A stretch of 64,000 nucleotides of DNA from Chryseobacterium indologenes (GTDB lineage Bacteria; Bacteroidota; Bacteroidia; Flavobacteriales; Weeksellaceae), in the NCBI RefSeq assembly GCF_002025665.1, contig NZ_CP018786.1, positions 3,906,001 through 3,970,000 on the forward strand, written 5' to 3'. Positions 24,206 through 32,394 of the stretch are shown piece by piece. A program made the translations under genes and the position numbers. The notes under the pieces were generated by a model. The model was not told the DNA's origin, made no database searches, and saw only the letters and a list, made by a program, of their open reading frames with translations. The stretch's first letter is position 1, and each line of letters begins with the position of its first letter.

Positions 24206-25219
24206 TTACACCTCTTTTTCAAAATAAAGTCTGTAATATTTTCCTTTATCATCTTCACCCATTTCGATTTTCTGTCGGTCTCCGTGGATGTAGATATGAA
24301 AGTTTTTATCTAATTTAATGATACTTTTGAAGTGTCTTTGTGTCTTTTTTACCGCTGCTTCACTAATCGGAAATTCTTCAGCGATATTCACCTGCATATC
24401 CTGCTCGTAATCTGTTTTAAAGTTCACGAAACTTTCAATCACATGTTCGTCACCCAATACTTCACTGGCAAATTCATCCAGCTTAAATTCTTCTTTTTCT
24501 TTGAAGAAATTGATAGACTTATTCAGGAAATCTGCCTGATCTGCTTTGGAAACTTCAAATTCCTGAGGAAGCTGTTTTGTGATATAATCTTTATACACCA
24601 TCAAAGCTTCCTGTGTGTGGAAATATTCATCATCACGCTGTTTTACTTTCAGGAAATCTTCGAACCAGTAATACATATCTCCGTTTTTGTTGTTGTCAAC
24701 CACAGAAAGTACATATCCTGTTTCTTTATTATTGTTGTAAATCAAAGCCGCTTTATCAATTTTAGATAACCCGATTCCCTGATCTTTTTCAATATCAAAT
24801 GTTTCTTCAGCAGGATTGATTTTCAGGAAAGATTCTCTCTTTTCTGTTTTAAAAATCCCGATTTTATCCACTTTATCCGGACGGTCGCTTTCATCCTCAA
24901 AAAGAACAATGAAAAGCTCTCCACTCTGAACTCTTGGATTTTCTGCCGCTTCGAAAAGATGTTTTGCAATATTCTCAGATTCCCAGATGAATTTTGCTTT
25001 GTCATCAAAAATTTCTGATACAGCACTATACACCGGATTATTGACCAGGTAAGTATCACTGTAAAAATGGAAGGTTTCTTCCGATTTAAAAGAACCTAAA
25101 AAGTAGTCTTCAAGCATTTCTGCCATTCCTTCTTCCAGCTTCAATTCCTCCTGGGAAAGTGTCAGCGAATCTCCGTTGATCTTATTTCCGACTCTGTGTA
25201 CTATTATTTTTGAAAACAT
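24206..25219 (-). CDS. 37-kDa nucleoid-associated protein (NdpA/YejK family)
   Basis: 337 residues from the ATG at 25219 (MFSKIIVHRVGNK); the frame extends to 25252 but a -7 box lies in that extension. Family features are the N-terminal I.HrvGnK start, the central FIVLFED and IGIFKTEKRESFLKI blocks, and the C-terminal DKNFHIYIHGDRQKIEMGED region leading into YYRLYF. E. coli YejK is found with the nucleoid but its function is not clear. Very acidic for a DNA-associated protein, as is usual for the family. Confidence 0.85.
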   Translation of the reverse strand: MFSKIIVHRVGNKINGDSLTLSQEELKLEEGMAEMLEDYFLGSFKSEETFHFYSDTYLVNNPVYSAVSEIFDDKAKFIWESENIAKHLFEAAENPRVQSGELFIVLFEDESDRPDKVDKIGIFKTEKRESFLKINPAEETFDIEKDQGIGLSKIDKAALIYNNNKETGYVLSVVDNNKNGDMYYWFEDFLKVKQRDDEYFHTQEALMVYKDYITKQLPQEFEVSKADQADFLNKSINFFKEKEEFKLDEFASEVLGDEHVIESFVNFKTDYEQDMQVNIAEEFPISEAAVKKTQRHFKSIIKLDKNFHIYIHGDRQKIEMGEDDKGKYYRLYFEKEV

Positions 25220-25239
25220 TTTTCTGAATATTTGGACTG

Positions 25240-25247
25240 CAAAGATA
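25240..25247 (-). promoter_or_regulatory. -7 box of nucleoid-associated gene
   Basis: TATCTTTG on the minus strand, full TAnnTTTG match 21 bases before the ATG at 25219. Confidence 0.6.
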
Positions 25248-25298
25248 TTCATTCTTATCCTTACTGCGAAACTTAAAAAATGTCATTTTATACTACTC

Positions 25299-25362
25299 TC
25301 TTTGACCACCCCGTCAAAAATTCTTTGAATTTTCGCCACCTCTCCAAAGGAAGGGAATTCTC
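25299..25362. repeat. Candidate dispersed intergenic repeat
   Basis: Segment with CACCCCGTCAAAAATTC and CCTCTCCAAAGGAAGGGAA. From memory, similar CTCCAAAGGAGGGG-type hairpin elements recur between genes in Chryseobacterium. Only one copy is in this window, so the call needs a genome search. The remainder of the 25220-25558 gap is AT-rich and holds no other recognisable gene. Confidence 0.4.
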
Positions 25363-25558
25363 AGTCTCTCATTTGTAATGGCAGGTAACATAAGTTTTTG
25401 TCTTTTATTTTCATATTGATAAAAACCTTATCATTTTGACAGGCTTTTTTGTTTTAAAAATTCAAACACAAAATCACAACTAATTATATATCAACATCTT
25501 AATTAAATTCCATTTTCAACGGAATATCATTGGCATCATCATTTGAAAACATAGAAAA

Positions 25559-25723
25559 ATGGACTTAAAAACATTAAACAGAATCGACAAGCTCAGAAGA
25601 TTAAAAAGCAGAGGACCAGCGACTCCAAAGTGGCTTAAGCCTTATCATATGCTTTTTATTGCTTTTTTAACCATTTTCATCTTTGGTGCTATCATCAAAA
25701 TGCTTGAACACAATCACAATTAA
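25559..25723 (+). CDS. Small one-pass membrane protein, module A (54 aa)
   Basis: The N-terminal half is strongly basic (MDLKTLNRIDKLRRLKSRG), followed by one membrane segment at about 30-47 (MLFIAFLTIFIFGAIIKML) and a short His/Asn tail. It starts 11 bases before the helical gene at 25735. The same layout is seen again at 26174. The small size with a basic N-terminus and single TM resembles type I toxins and small regulatory membrane peptides, but I recognise no family. Confidence 0.6.
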   Translation: MDLKTLNRIDKLRRLKSRGPATPKWLKPYHMLFIAFLTIFIFGAIIKMLEHNHN

Positions 25724-25734
25724 AATATAATACG

Positions 25735-26091
25735 ATGAACTATTTACAAGCCGTAAAGGAAATCACCGATGTGGTTCCCGATTTTGAAAAAGAAATAAAA
25801 GAAATTAAAATTCAAAACTCATACAGCATTATCCGGACGTTTACGGAACGTATTAAAAATATGATCCGCCAGAATGACAGAAATCTACTGTTCAGAAGTT
25901 TACAGAAAATGGACAAAATATACACTGACGGAGATACAGTATTAAAGAATGCTATTGAAACTACTTTTATCTATTCGCTGGACAATTGTACTGCCTTCTG
26001 CACTGAGGAATACAGAAAAGTGATTTTTAGTCACATTTCTGCCAACCTTCAGAAGGTGTATTCGAGACAAATTTACAGTCACGGCATATAA
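25735..26091 (+). CDS. Helical protein, module A (118 aa)
   Basis: All-helical, soluble, no signal peptide. Family not named. It is a diverged paralogue of the gene at 26357: IIRTFTERIKNMIRQ aligns with VMQATVNYLKNLLQE, MDKIYTDGDTVLKNAIE with MDWIYRNGNSYVRTMIE, and the ends YRKVIFSHISANLQKVY with HWKLLYQYMPVSFQIIY, without gaps. It follows the 54-residue membrane protein by 11 bases. Together they form the first copy of a two-gene module; physical interaction of the pair is a guess. Confidence 0.7.
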   Translation: MNYLQAVKEITDVVPDFEKEIKEIKIQNSYSIIRTFTERIKNMIRQNDRNLLFRSLQKMDKIYTDGDTVLKNAIETTFIYSLDNCTAFCTEEYRKVIFSHISANLQKVYSRQIYSHGI

Positions 26092-26173
26092 AGGTTTTGT
26101 TACATTTTTTATCTGTTTCATTACAAAGTGTTTAAATTAAACAAAAATCAAAATAACTCACAGTCAATAGATT

Positions 26174-26305
26174 ATGAAAAATAAAATCAGAAGGATTTCA
26201 GATTGGAAAACCTGGAAAACTACGACTAACAGACACAATGCAGAGATATTACTCACTCACATCGCTGTGATAGTCGGTGTATTCATTTTTGCAGCCTGTC
26301 TTTAA
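26174..26305 (+). CDS. Small one-pass membrane protein, module B (43 aa)
   Basis: Basic N-terminal half (MKNKIRRISDWKTWKTTTNR) and a C-terminal membrane segment at about 25-42. The order of charge and TM matches the 54-residue protein at 25559, though little sequence identity remains. It precedes the second helical gene by 51 bases. Identified by position and layout, not by family. Confidence 0.55.
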   Translation: MKNKIRRISDWKTWKTTTNRHNAEILLTHIAVIVGVFIFAACL

Positions 26306-26356
26306 ATTTTGGTATACATTTAGCTGCAATATAAAGTGTTTGAAAAATTCTTAATT

Positions 26357-26752
26357 ATGATGAAAGTACAAATGCAAACTATTAATCAAAAAATAGCTGT
26401 TGAATACTTAAAATTTTTCTATCCGCCACTTCGCAATGAGATCACACAGTTGTCTGTACAGGACAATTTCGCTGGGGTCATGCAGGCTACCGTGAATTAT
26501 CTGAAGAACCTGTTGCAGGAATCTAAGATCAATATCATTGCCCATCATATCAAGCTGATGGACTGGATCTACAGAAACGGGAATTCTTATGTAAGAACCA
26601 TGATTGAAAACCTTTTTGTAAGATCTTTCGAAAGTTTTAAAAAACATGCCAAAATCCAACATTGGAAACTTCTTTACCAATATATGCCTGTAAGCTTCCA
26701 GATCATTTATAATGAACAAAAGAAGCAGGATCAGATGTATTTTGGGAAATAA
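26357..26752 (+). CDS. Helical protein, module B (131 aa)
   Basis: Paralogue of the 118-residue protein at 25735, with the same helix order. The frame is open to a GTG at 26336, but ATG codons at 26357 and 26360 are better starts and restore the length of the paralogue. No Cys pairs, no signal peptide, no catalytic motif evident. A terminator follows. The duplication with its small membrane partner suggests that the two genes of a module act together. Confidence 0.7.
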   Translation: MMKVQMQTINQKIAVEYLKFFYPPLRNEITQLSVQDNFAGVMQATVNYLKNLLQESKINIIAHHIKLMDWIYRNGNSYVRTMIENLFVRSFESFKKHAKIQHWKLLYQYMPVSFQIIYNEQKKQDQMYFGK

Positions 26753-26760
26753 ATGAAATT

Positions 26761-26805
26761 AAAAGACGAAAAAGCGAATCTATCAATTTGCTCTTTCGTC
26801 TTTTT
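26761..26805 (+). terminator. Terminator after module B
   Basis: Stem of 11 bp (26761-26771 with 26794-26804), extended by three more pairs across a mismatch, then Ts. Confidence 0.8.
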
Positions 26806-26869
26806 ACTTTTTAGCCCTGTTAAAGGGAAGTTTCACCCTATTCTATTTCACCAATCCGTGTAAAAGGTC

Positions 26870-26877
26870 TATTTTTG
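26870..26877 (+). promoter_or_regulatory. -7 box of lipoprotein gene
   Basis: TATTTTTG, full match to TAnnTTTG, 13 bases before the ATG at 26890. It overlaps the TTG that would start the longer frame, so 26890 is chosen. Confidence 0.55.
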
Positions 26878-26889
26878 CAAAAAGTACCG

Positions 26890-27492
26890 ATGAAATACCC
26901 ATTTTATATTGCGATGCTATCATTATCGCTGATCTCATGTGAGAATAATGACAGTACGATTGATGATCCGAGACCTGTTGATAAAAATGTTTACCAGTTT
27001 CAATTTAAAAGCTATACTGTAAAAAATACAGTTTTGTATCAGGGGGCAAAAGGAGAAAAATCTACTCCGGATGAATCTTACCTCAACAATTATTGGAGTC
27101 TCTATCAGGAACCTGCCTGGGAAAAAATAAGCATTGATCTTAAAAACAAGATCATCAAATTATTATCAGAAAACTCATCTACAGATTTTACTTACAGTTT
27201 TACCATTGCGAATGATTCTGTACTAATCAAAGAGAATAACAATAGTAAGCCAAGTTATATTGGTGATTTCAATAAAAACACCTCTTCATTCACGTTAAAA
27301 AGAACGTACAGATACGTTAAAAAAGTTCCCCGAGATGACAATGACGCCCTATTAATTACTAAAAGTGCTCATTTTGGAACCACTCAATACGAAAATATTT
27401 TTGTCAATATATTTTCCACTCCTTCTGAAATGATCAAAACAGGAGATCAGGTTTTATGGACCAATATTGAATATTCTTATAAAGAATTGTAG
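26890..27492 (+). CDS. Hypothetical lipoprotein (200 aa)
   Basis: The lipoprotein signal peptide ends in LSLISC (Cys17), followed by an acidic stretch (ENNDSTIDDPRP) of the sort that marks surface-exported lipoproteins in Bacteroidota. The mature part is a beta-rich domain of alternating short strands (YQFQFKSYTVKN, FTYSFTIANDSVLIKEN). No family recognised. It is a single gene with its own -7 box and terminator. Confidence 0.75.
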   Translation: MKYPFYIAMLSLSLISCENNDSTIDDPRPVDKNVYQFQFKSYTVKNTVLYQGAKGEKSTPDESYLNNYWSLYQEPAWEKISIDLKNKIIKLLSENSSTDFTYSFTIANDSVLIKENNNSKPSYIGDFNKNTSSFTLKRTYRYVKKVPRDDNDALLITKSAHFGTTQYENIFVNIFSTPSEMIKTGDQVLWTNIEYSYKEL

Positions 27493-27524
27493 TTACATCC
27501 TCATTTCTTAATTATTAAACTAAA

Positions 27525-27559
27525 AAAACTTCCTGCCTCACTACGATCCAGGAAGTTTT
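27525..27559 (+). terminator. Terminator after lipoprotein gene
   Basis: Perfect 11-bp stem (27525-27535 with 27549-27559) and 13-base loop. Confidence 0.75.
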
Positions 27560-27616
27560 CATTATAAACATTCTATAATAATATATGTCAAAGATCGTTT
27601 AGTGATAAACCATACC

Positions 27617-28246
27617 ATGAAAATAAAATTTTCACTATTCTTTCTGTTTTCACTATACTTAATGAATGCCCAGATTTCCGGCCAGCTAAAACAACTCATC
27701 GACCCTATTGATAAAGAATATTTTGACTTAATAATTAAAGAGGATTATAATACAGAAAGGTATTCCAAATTATCCGAAATGTATAATGAGATTGATAAAA
27801 CAGCAACCAATGATGAACTGTTTTATTTGGCAGTTACCGGAAGTACTTTTATAAGAATCAATGCAATATCTTCTCTTATAGATAAAAATGACAAAAGGAT
27901 TGTAGATTTATATCGTTATTATTCCAAGTTTACCTTGATCTATTATCAGAAAATGGGATGCGTGGTTACAGCTCAGGATATGGCATTAAGCAATATACGG
28001 GGAAAGATTATGAATAAAATTAAATATTATGAACTGTATAAGCATATGAAAACGCAAAAAAATTGGGAACTCCTTTTTTCCAATGAAGAAATTGAATACT
28101 ATGAAAAATTCAATGTGAGTGATTTTAAATTGTATGTAAAAGCATTTGATGAAATCGACAAAAAATTTATTCCCGAAAGAATAGAAACCAATGATTCTAT
28201 CAAAGAAATATGGAAAGATAACAAACTTCAGGTACCTTCATTATAA
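27617..28246 (+). CDS. Hypothetical secreted protein (209 aa)
   Basis: From the ATG at 27617 (an in-frame GTG at 27602 is less likely) a signal peptide runs to about residue 20 (LMNAQ). The mature protein is mainly helical and rich in Lys, Asp and Tyr, with an internal helix-turn pattern reminiscent of HEAT-like repeats (ATNDELFYLAVTGSTFIRI, INAISSLIDKND), but too short to be sure. Periplasmic or secreted; function unknown. Confidence 0.65.
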   Translation: MKIKFSLFFLFSLYLMNAQISGQLKQLIDPIDKEYFDLIIKEDYNTERYSKLSEMYNEIDKTATNDELFYLAVTGSTFIRINAISSLIDKNDKRIVDLYRYYSKFTLIYYQKMGCVVTAQDMALSNIRGKIMNKIKYYELYKHMKTQKNWELLFSNEEIEYYEKFNVSDFKLYVKAFDEIDKKFIPERIETNDSIKEIWKDNKLQVPSL

Positions 28247-28250
28247 AAAT

Positions 28251-28277
28251 AAATCCCAGGTAATATTCCCGGGATTT
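28251..28277. terminator. Bidirectional terminator
   Basis: AAATCCC (28251-28257) pairs with GGGATTT (28271-28277), with A-rich and T-rich flanks, between convergent genes. Confidence 0.65.
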
Positions 28278-28283
28278 TATTTT

Positions 28284-28796
28284 TTATTTCTTCACAAACA
28301 CTTTCTCTATAATCTGTGACTCTTCATTACTTAGTTTTGAGGCTTTCCCCACCTTGGCAATAAAAGTATTTACTTCTTCCGGTGTGGCTGGTGATCCCAA
28401 ATTTTCTCCTTTAGCATCAAAAGAATCTGCCAATACTTCTCCTTTTGGATTGAGAATCACCCAGAAAGGAAGTCCGGCAGTTCCGCCTTTATATTTATTC
28501 ATCAGCTCTTGTCCACCTGGATTTTCAAGGCTCCTCTTATCACCTCTTTCCTGAACATCTACATAAGCCGTGACAAATCTTTTATCAAAAATAGGTTTGG
28601 TTTCAGGAAGATCCATATTTTTTTCCATCATTTTGCACCATTTGCACCATGAAGCATGGAACACCAGTAAAACATTTTTCTTTCCTGCTTTAGCTTCCGT
28701 GAAAGCCTTATTTAATACGACATCTGCTTTTTCCTGCGCCGCTCCCAACTGGAATAGTAAAAGGGTAACAACGATAATAATTTTAGAGTATTTCAT
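28284..28796 (-). CDS. Periplasmic thioredoxin-like protein
   Basis: 170 residues with a signal peptide ending near residue 20 (GAAQ). The redox motif is WCKWC (Cys51, Cys54) after VLLVFHAS, and the cis-Pro region is in GTAGLPFWVILNPKGE. This fits the thioredoxin_7/DUF255-like group that reduces or makes disulfides in the periplasm. The electron partner is not in the window. Lone gene with a shared terminator. Confidence 0.87.
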   Translation of the reverse strand: MKYSKIIIVVTLLLFQLGAAQEKADVVLNKAFTEAKAGKKNVLLVFHASWCKWCKMMEKNMDLPETKPIFDKRFVTAYVDVQERGDKRSLENPGGQELMNKYKGGTAGLPFWVILNPKGEVLADSFDAKGENLGSPATPEEVNTFIAKVGKASKLSNEESQIIEKVFVKK

Positions 28797-28961
28797 TCTG
28801 AATTTTTATTTAAAACTTACACGAATTTAGGTATTTTTATCTACAATATAATTCTAGTTTTCAATCATTTTAGTTAAACATTTTGTAATTTCGTCTATAA
28901 CAAAGGAATTTCTTTCACAGTGTAAAAAATAGAAGTATCAAATCTCTAACAGGTCTGCAAA

Positions 28962-29753
28962 ATGATTGAAATAAAAAAATATTCTCATCAGACAGGACAT
29001 CCTGAGCCAAGAAGGGTTATCAGATACACCTTATTCTGGTGTCATCATGGAAGTGCTGAGATTCTGATTGACGAAAATATTTTCATCCTGAAAACCGGTC
29101 AGGTAGTAACGATTACTTCAGGACAGTTTCATCAGTTAAAATCAGTGGAAGGAAAACTCACCGCGTTGGAATTCACCCTTGATTTCTTCTGCAAAAATGA
29201 CAGTGATATTGAGCTTATTTTCCACAACGGACTTTTCTGTCATTTTGGAATGAATGAAATGATCACCATACAACATCCTGCATTTTTTAATGAAACATTG
29301 AATGCTATTGAAAAAGAAATTCAGGAACAGCCTTATCAGTATCTGATCTCGACCCATTCTCTGGTGGAGCTGCTATTGGTGGAAATCAACCGTAGTAAAA
29401 TTGCCAATGGCGATGAAATCTGGAAACCGGATGCTTTATTTTTAAAGTTCCTTGAAAGCGTAAGAGATCATTTTCAAAACAATTATCAGGTCTCTCATTT
29501 TGCTGATCTTCTCGGGACCACTGAAGCCAAACTGAATGAGGTTTCAAAACTTCACACCAATAAAACCGCTCAAAATGTGATCTACAGCCTCACAATTTCT
29601 GAAGCTAAAAGACTTTTACACTATGAAAAGCTCACAGTAAAGGAAATTGCTTATCAGCTGGGCTTCAATGATCCGTTCTATTTTTCAAACTTCTTTAAAA
29701 AACATACTTCACATTCCCCAAAAGAGTATCAGAAGACCGTGAAGGAAGTTTAA
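28962..29753 (+). CDS. AraC-family transcriptional regulator
   Basis: 263 residues. The N-terminal cupin-like sensing domain (about 10-150) has the strand pattern AEILIDENIFILKTGQVVTI. The C-terminal domain has two helix-turn-helix units, the second being KLTVKEIAYQLGFNDPFYFSNFFKKHT followed by SPKEYQ, the hallmark end of the family. No membrane segment, so it is a cytosolic one-component regulator. It probably controls the doxX-cupin pair 200 bases downstream, in the same direction. Confidence 0.88.
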   Translation: MIEIKKYSHQTGHPEPRRVIRYTLFWCHHGSAEILIDENIFILKTGQVVTITSGQFHQLKSVEGKLTALEFTLDFFCKNDSDIELIFHNGLFCHFGMNEMITIQHPAFFNETLNAIEKEIQEQPYQYLISTHSLVELLLVEINRSKIANGDEIWKPDALFLKFLESVRDHFQNNYQVSHFADLLGTTEAKLNEVSKLHTNKTAQNVIYSLTISEAKRLLHYEKLTVKEIAYQLGFNDPFYFSNFFKKHTSHSPKEYQKTVKEV

Positions 29754-29803
29754 AAGTACCCTGAAAAATTTTAGTTTAAAGAAAATCAGAGATCTCATAT
29801 TCA

Positions 29804-29852
29804 CTTCCTTCTTCCTTCTTCCTTCTTCCTTCTTCCTTCTTCCTTCTTCCTT
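29804..29852. repeat. Heptanucleotide repeat (CTTCCTT)7
   Basis: Seven perfect tandem copies of CTTCCTT, followed by CTTCT. It lies between the araC-type gene and doxX, about 100 bases before the doxX ATG, and is prone to slip-strand length change. Confidence 0.92.
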
Positions 29853-29954
29853 CTTCTCTCTTAAATATTACATTCTTTTTCCAGAATTGTCTATTCTTTA
29901 GACAACGGCTTTCGCTGAACTTTGTACTGTAATTAAGACCTAAAAATTATACGT

Positions 29955-30374
29955 ATGAAAACGCAACAGGATATTGCCATTTTCTTATTAAGAATTGCCC
30001 TGGCATTTGGATTCTTATCCACAATAGCAAGCCGCTTAAACCTTTGGGGAGCACAATCTTCCGGTTGGAAAAATTTTGTTCATTATACTGCTGAAACAAA
30101 TTCATTTTTACCACAATCATGGGCAGCTATTATTGCAGTATTATCTACCATTGCTGAACTGTCCTCCGGTATTTTACTTCTTTTGGGGTTTCAGATAAAA
30201 AGAACAGCAAGGTACGCCTCTATTCTCACTTTATTTTTTGCAATAGCCATGAGCATTTCTTTTGGAGTTAAAGAGCCTCTGGATTATTCAGTCTTTGCAT
30301 TCAGTGCCGGAGCTTTTCTTCTGAGTACCTTTTCACGTTACAAATGGAGTTTAGACCAACTTTTACATCAATAA
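29955..30374 (+). CDS. DoxX-family membrane protein
   Basis: 139 residues with four membrane segments: about 8-25, 53-77, 85-103 and 108-127. The start IAIFLLRIALAFGFLSTIASRL and the middle AELSSGILLLLGF are typical of the DoxX/SURF4-like fold. Family members often take part in redox or thiol stress responses at the inner membrane. A cupin gene follows after 19 bases, a common pairing, and an AraC regulator is upstream. Confidence 0.85.
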   Translation: MKTQQDIAIFLLRIALAFGFLSTIASRLNLWGAQSSGWKNFVHYTAETNSFLPQSWAAIIAVLSTIAELSSGILLLLGFQIKRTARYASILTLFFAIAMSISFGVKEPLDYSVFAFSAGAFLLSTFSRYKWSLDQLLHQ

Positions 30375-30393
30375 CAATTAAAATTCAAATATC

Positions 30394-30747
30394 ATGAACA
30401 CCAACATCCACAATTACATCGTAAAAACAGAACAGAAAGAATGGCAGCCTTTAATTGAAAAAGGAATTCATTATGAAGGTATTTTTGTAAAATCTTTGAA
30501 ATTTGATCCTGAAAAAAACCGTTCTACCAGTATTCTTCTAAAGTTTGAAGCGGGAGCCCAATACCCTTATCACAATCATCCTGCTGGTGAGGAATTGTTT
30601 ATCATGGAAGGTGATGCAACTATTGCAGGAACCAGCCTGGAAAAAGGAGATTATTTGTATACTCCACCGAATTTTAAACATTCTGTGAAGTCAGAACAGG
30701 GCTGTATTATTCTTTTTGTTGCACCGGAAGAAGTGGAAATACTTTAA
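30394..30747 (+). CDS. Cupin-domain protein (ChrR-like)
   Basis: 117 residues forming one beta barrel. The metal motif is YPYHNHPAGEELFIMEGDA, giving His, His and Glu ligands, with the second part GDYLYTPPNFKHSV giving the last His. This order is close to the cupin of ChrR-type anti-sigma factors and to small detoxifying dioxygenases. Likely cytosolic; co-transcribed with doxX. Confidence 0.85.
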   Translation: MNTNIHNYIVKTEQKEWQPLIEKGIHYEGIFVKSLKFDPEKNRSTSILLKFEAGAQYPYHNHPAGEELFIMEGDATIAGTSLEKGDYLYTPPNFKHSVKSEQGCIILFVAPEEVEIL

Positions 30748-30761
30748 GGCGTCATTAAACA

Positions 30762-30792
30762 AAACCACAGTAAAAAAGTTTTACTGTGGTTT
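30762..30792. terminator. Bidirectional terminator
   Basis: Perfect 14-bp stem (30762-30775 with 30779-30792), 3-base loop, between the cupin gene and the leftward acyltransferase-like gene. Confidence 0.88.
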
Positions 30793-30825
30793 CTAATAAT
30801 TCAAAAAAAAATAGGATTGTAATTT

Positions 30826-31935
30826 TTATTTTAAAGCTGTTTTGTCCTGTGATATCGAACCGAATTCAATTAATGTTTTTTTCTTTCTCACTATATCCAC
30901 CAAAGTCTGGACTGAAAAGGTGAGAATAATATATAATATGATAAGCACTGCTACGTATCCAATTTCATGTTGTCTGTATCCGAAAATTCCTTTTCCCCAT
31001 GAGATCAGAATCCATTGGATCATGTACATTGAAGTTAAATTTTTACTGCAATATTTGAGAACACGCATAAAACCATTTTCTTTAACATTGGCAGTAATGG
31101 TGTTGATTAACCATAAAAACAGTAAAGTCCAGCCCGCAAAATAAATAACACCTCCAGGCCCCATATGATAAAAACCATTGTAATTATAATCTCCATACAG
31201 AAAAACCAGCGGTGCTCCTATGGCAATGAACAACAACCCTACATAGAGCATATTTCTAAATATTTGTTTGGTATCGTAGTTCAGTTCCTGAAACCATTTC
31301 CCAAAAAACATTCCGATGATGATAAAAGCCATCCATGGGAAAACAGGAAAATAGACATAGGCAGGATAATCAGTATTGAAAAGAAGATCCAGAACATAAT
31401 TGATTACAGGATAATCAAGATTAAGTCCGCTTACCTCTCGGGATATCAATGCAACGAATAAACCTATAGCCAGCATGATATATTTATTTTTCACATATTC
31501 TCTGATAAACCCGACAAACAATAAAGACATGCCCGCCAGCTGTAAAATATCACCCAGCTGTACCAAATATACATACTGCTGTTCTATAGGGGCATGCCAT
31601 CCGTATTTCTGAATAAAATTATCGGGAGCAAAATTAAAAATCACAGGGATCATAAACTTCATAAAATTCATAAACAGACCTGCAAACACCAATAAAATAC
31701 CTCGTTTTAAAGCACTTCTAAGACTTTGATGACTTGAAGTCATAAAGGTAATTCCCATACAGATCAGGAAAATGGAAGTTCCCCTTCCGAGAAAGACAAT
31801 AAAACTGCCGAGGGCTGTTTCATATTGTGATTTGACATTGGCATACACCAATAAGGTATGGATAATGATCATTCCGATGACACTTATACCTTTTATTAAA
31901 TCCAGAGTAAGGATTCTTTTGTTTTGTTGTTCCAT
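30826..31935 (-). CDS. Multi-pass membrane acyltransferase-like protein (DUF1624/HGSNAT type)
   Basis: 369 residues with about ten membrane segments. The start RILTLDLIKGISVIGMIIIH, with the D.iKG..v..M...H pattern, and the second segment FLGRGTSIFLICMGITF match the heparan-alpha-glucosaminide N-acetyltransferase / DUF1624 fold, related to acyltransferase-3 proteins. These move acetyl groups across the membrane onto sugars; the acceptor cannot be named. Single gene. Confidence 0.72.
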   Translation of the reverse strand: MEQQNKRILTLDLIKGISVIGMIIIHTLLVYANVKSQYETALGSFIVFLGRGTSIFLICMGITFMTSSHQSLRSALKRGILLVFAGLFMNFMKFMIPVIFNFAPDNFIQKYGWHAPIEQQYVYLVQLGDILQLAGMSLLFVGFIREYVKNKYIMLAIGLFVALISREVSGLNLDYPVINYVLDLLFNTDYPAYVYFPVFPWMAFIIIGMFFGKWFQELNYDTKQIFRNMLYVGLLFIAIGAPLVFLYGDYNYNGFYHMGPGGVIYFAGWTLLFLWLINTITANVKENGFMRVLKYCSKNLTSMYMIQWILISWGKGIFGYRQHEIGYVAVLIILYIILTFSVQTLVDIVRKKKTLIEFGSISQDKTALK

Positions 31936-32394
31936 AGTTTTTAGTGAAAATTGTGGATTAGATGGATAAAACTGTATTCATTAATTATTTTTAAATCAAT
32001 TTTTATTTATTCTAAATAAAAATCAAATATACAAATTAAAAATACTTCTCATCATCCATTGATCAATTTTCTTAAAACGTTAATAACTAAACATCTAGTC
32101 CAGTATTAAAGAACAAAAAAGAAGAAATTTTTCATGTAAATAGTGTTCTAACTATTCACTATTAATAAATAAGCTATACCAAAAAGTACAGCTTATTCTT
32201 TTACATCATAAAAATTTTCAAGTTTCAAATATGCTCCTTTGAAATCCTATTCAGTAAATAAGAAATTTTTATCTTTTATATTTTAATAATTTATAGATTT
32301 AAGAAGTGTATACTCAGTTTTCTATAAACCTTACTAAACATATGATCTGGTATTTCTATATTATTATATTATTTGAGCAATATATACCACTTTT
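31936..32394. other. AT-rich gap with one hairpin
   Basis: 459 bases without a convincing gene. AATAAGCT (32168-32175) pairs with AGCTTATT (32190-32197), with three further inner pairs beyond one mismatch; it may be a late terminator for the leftward collar-like gene. The rest is AT-rich and shows no repeat or promoter I can support. Confidence 0.45.
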
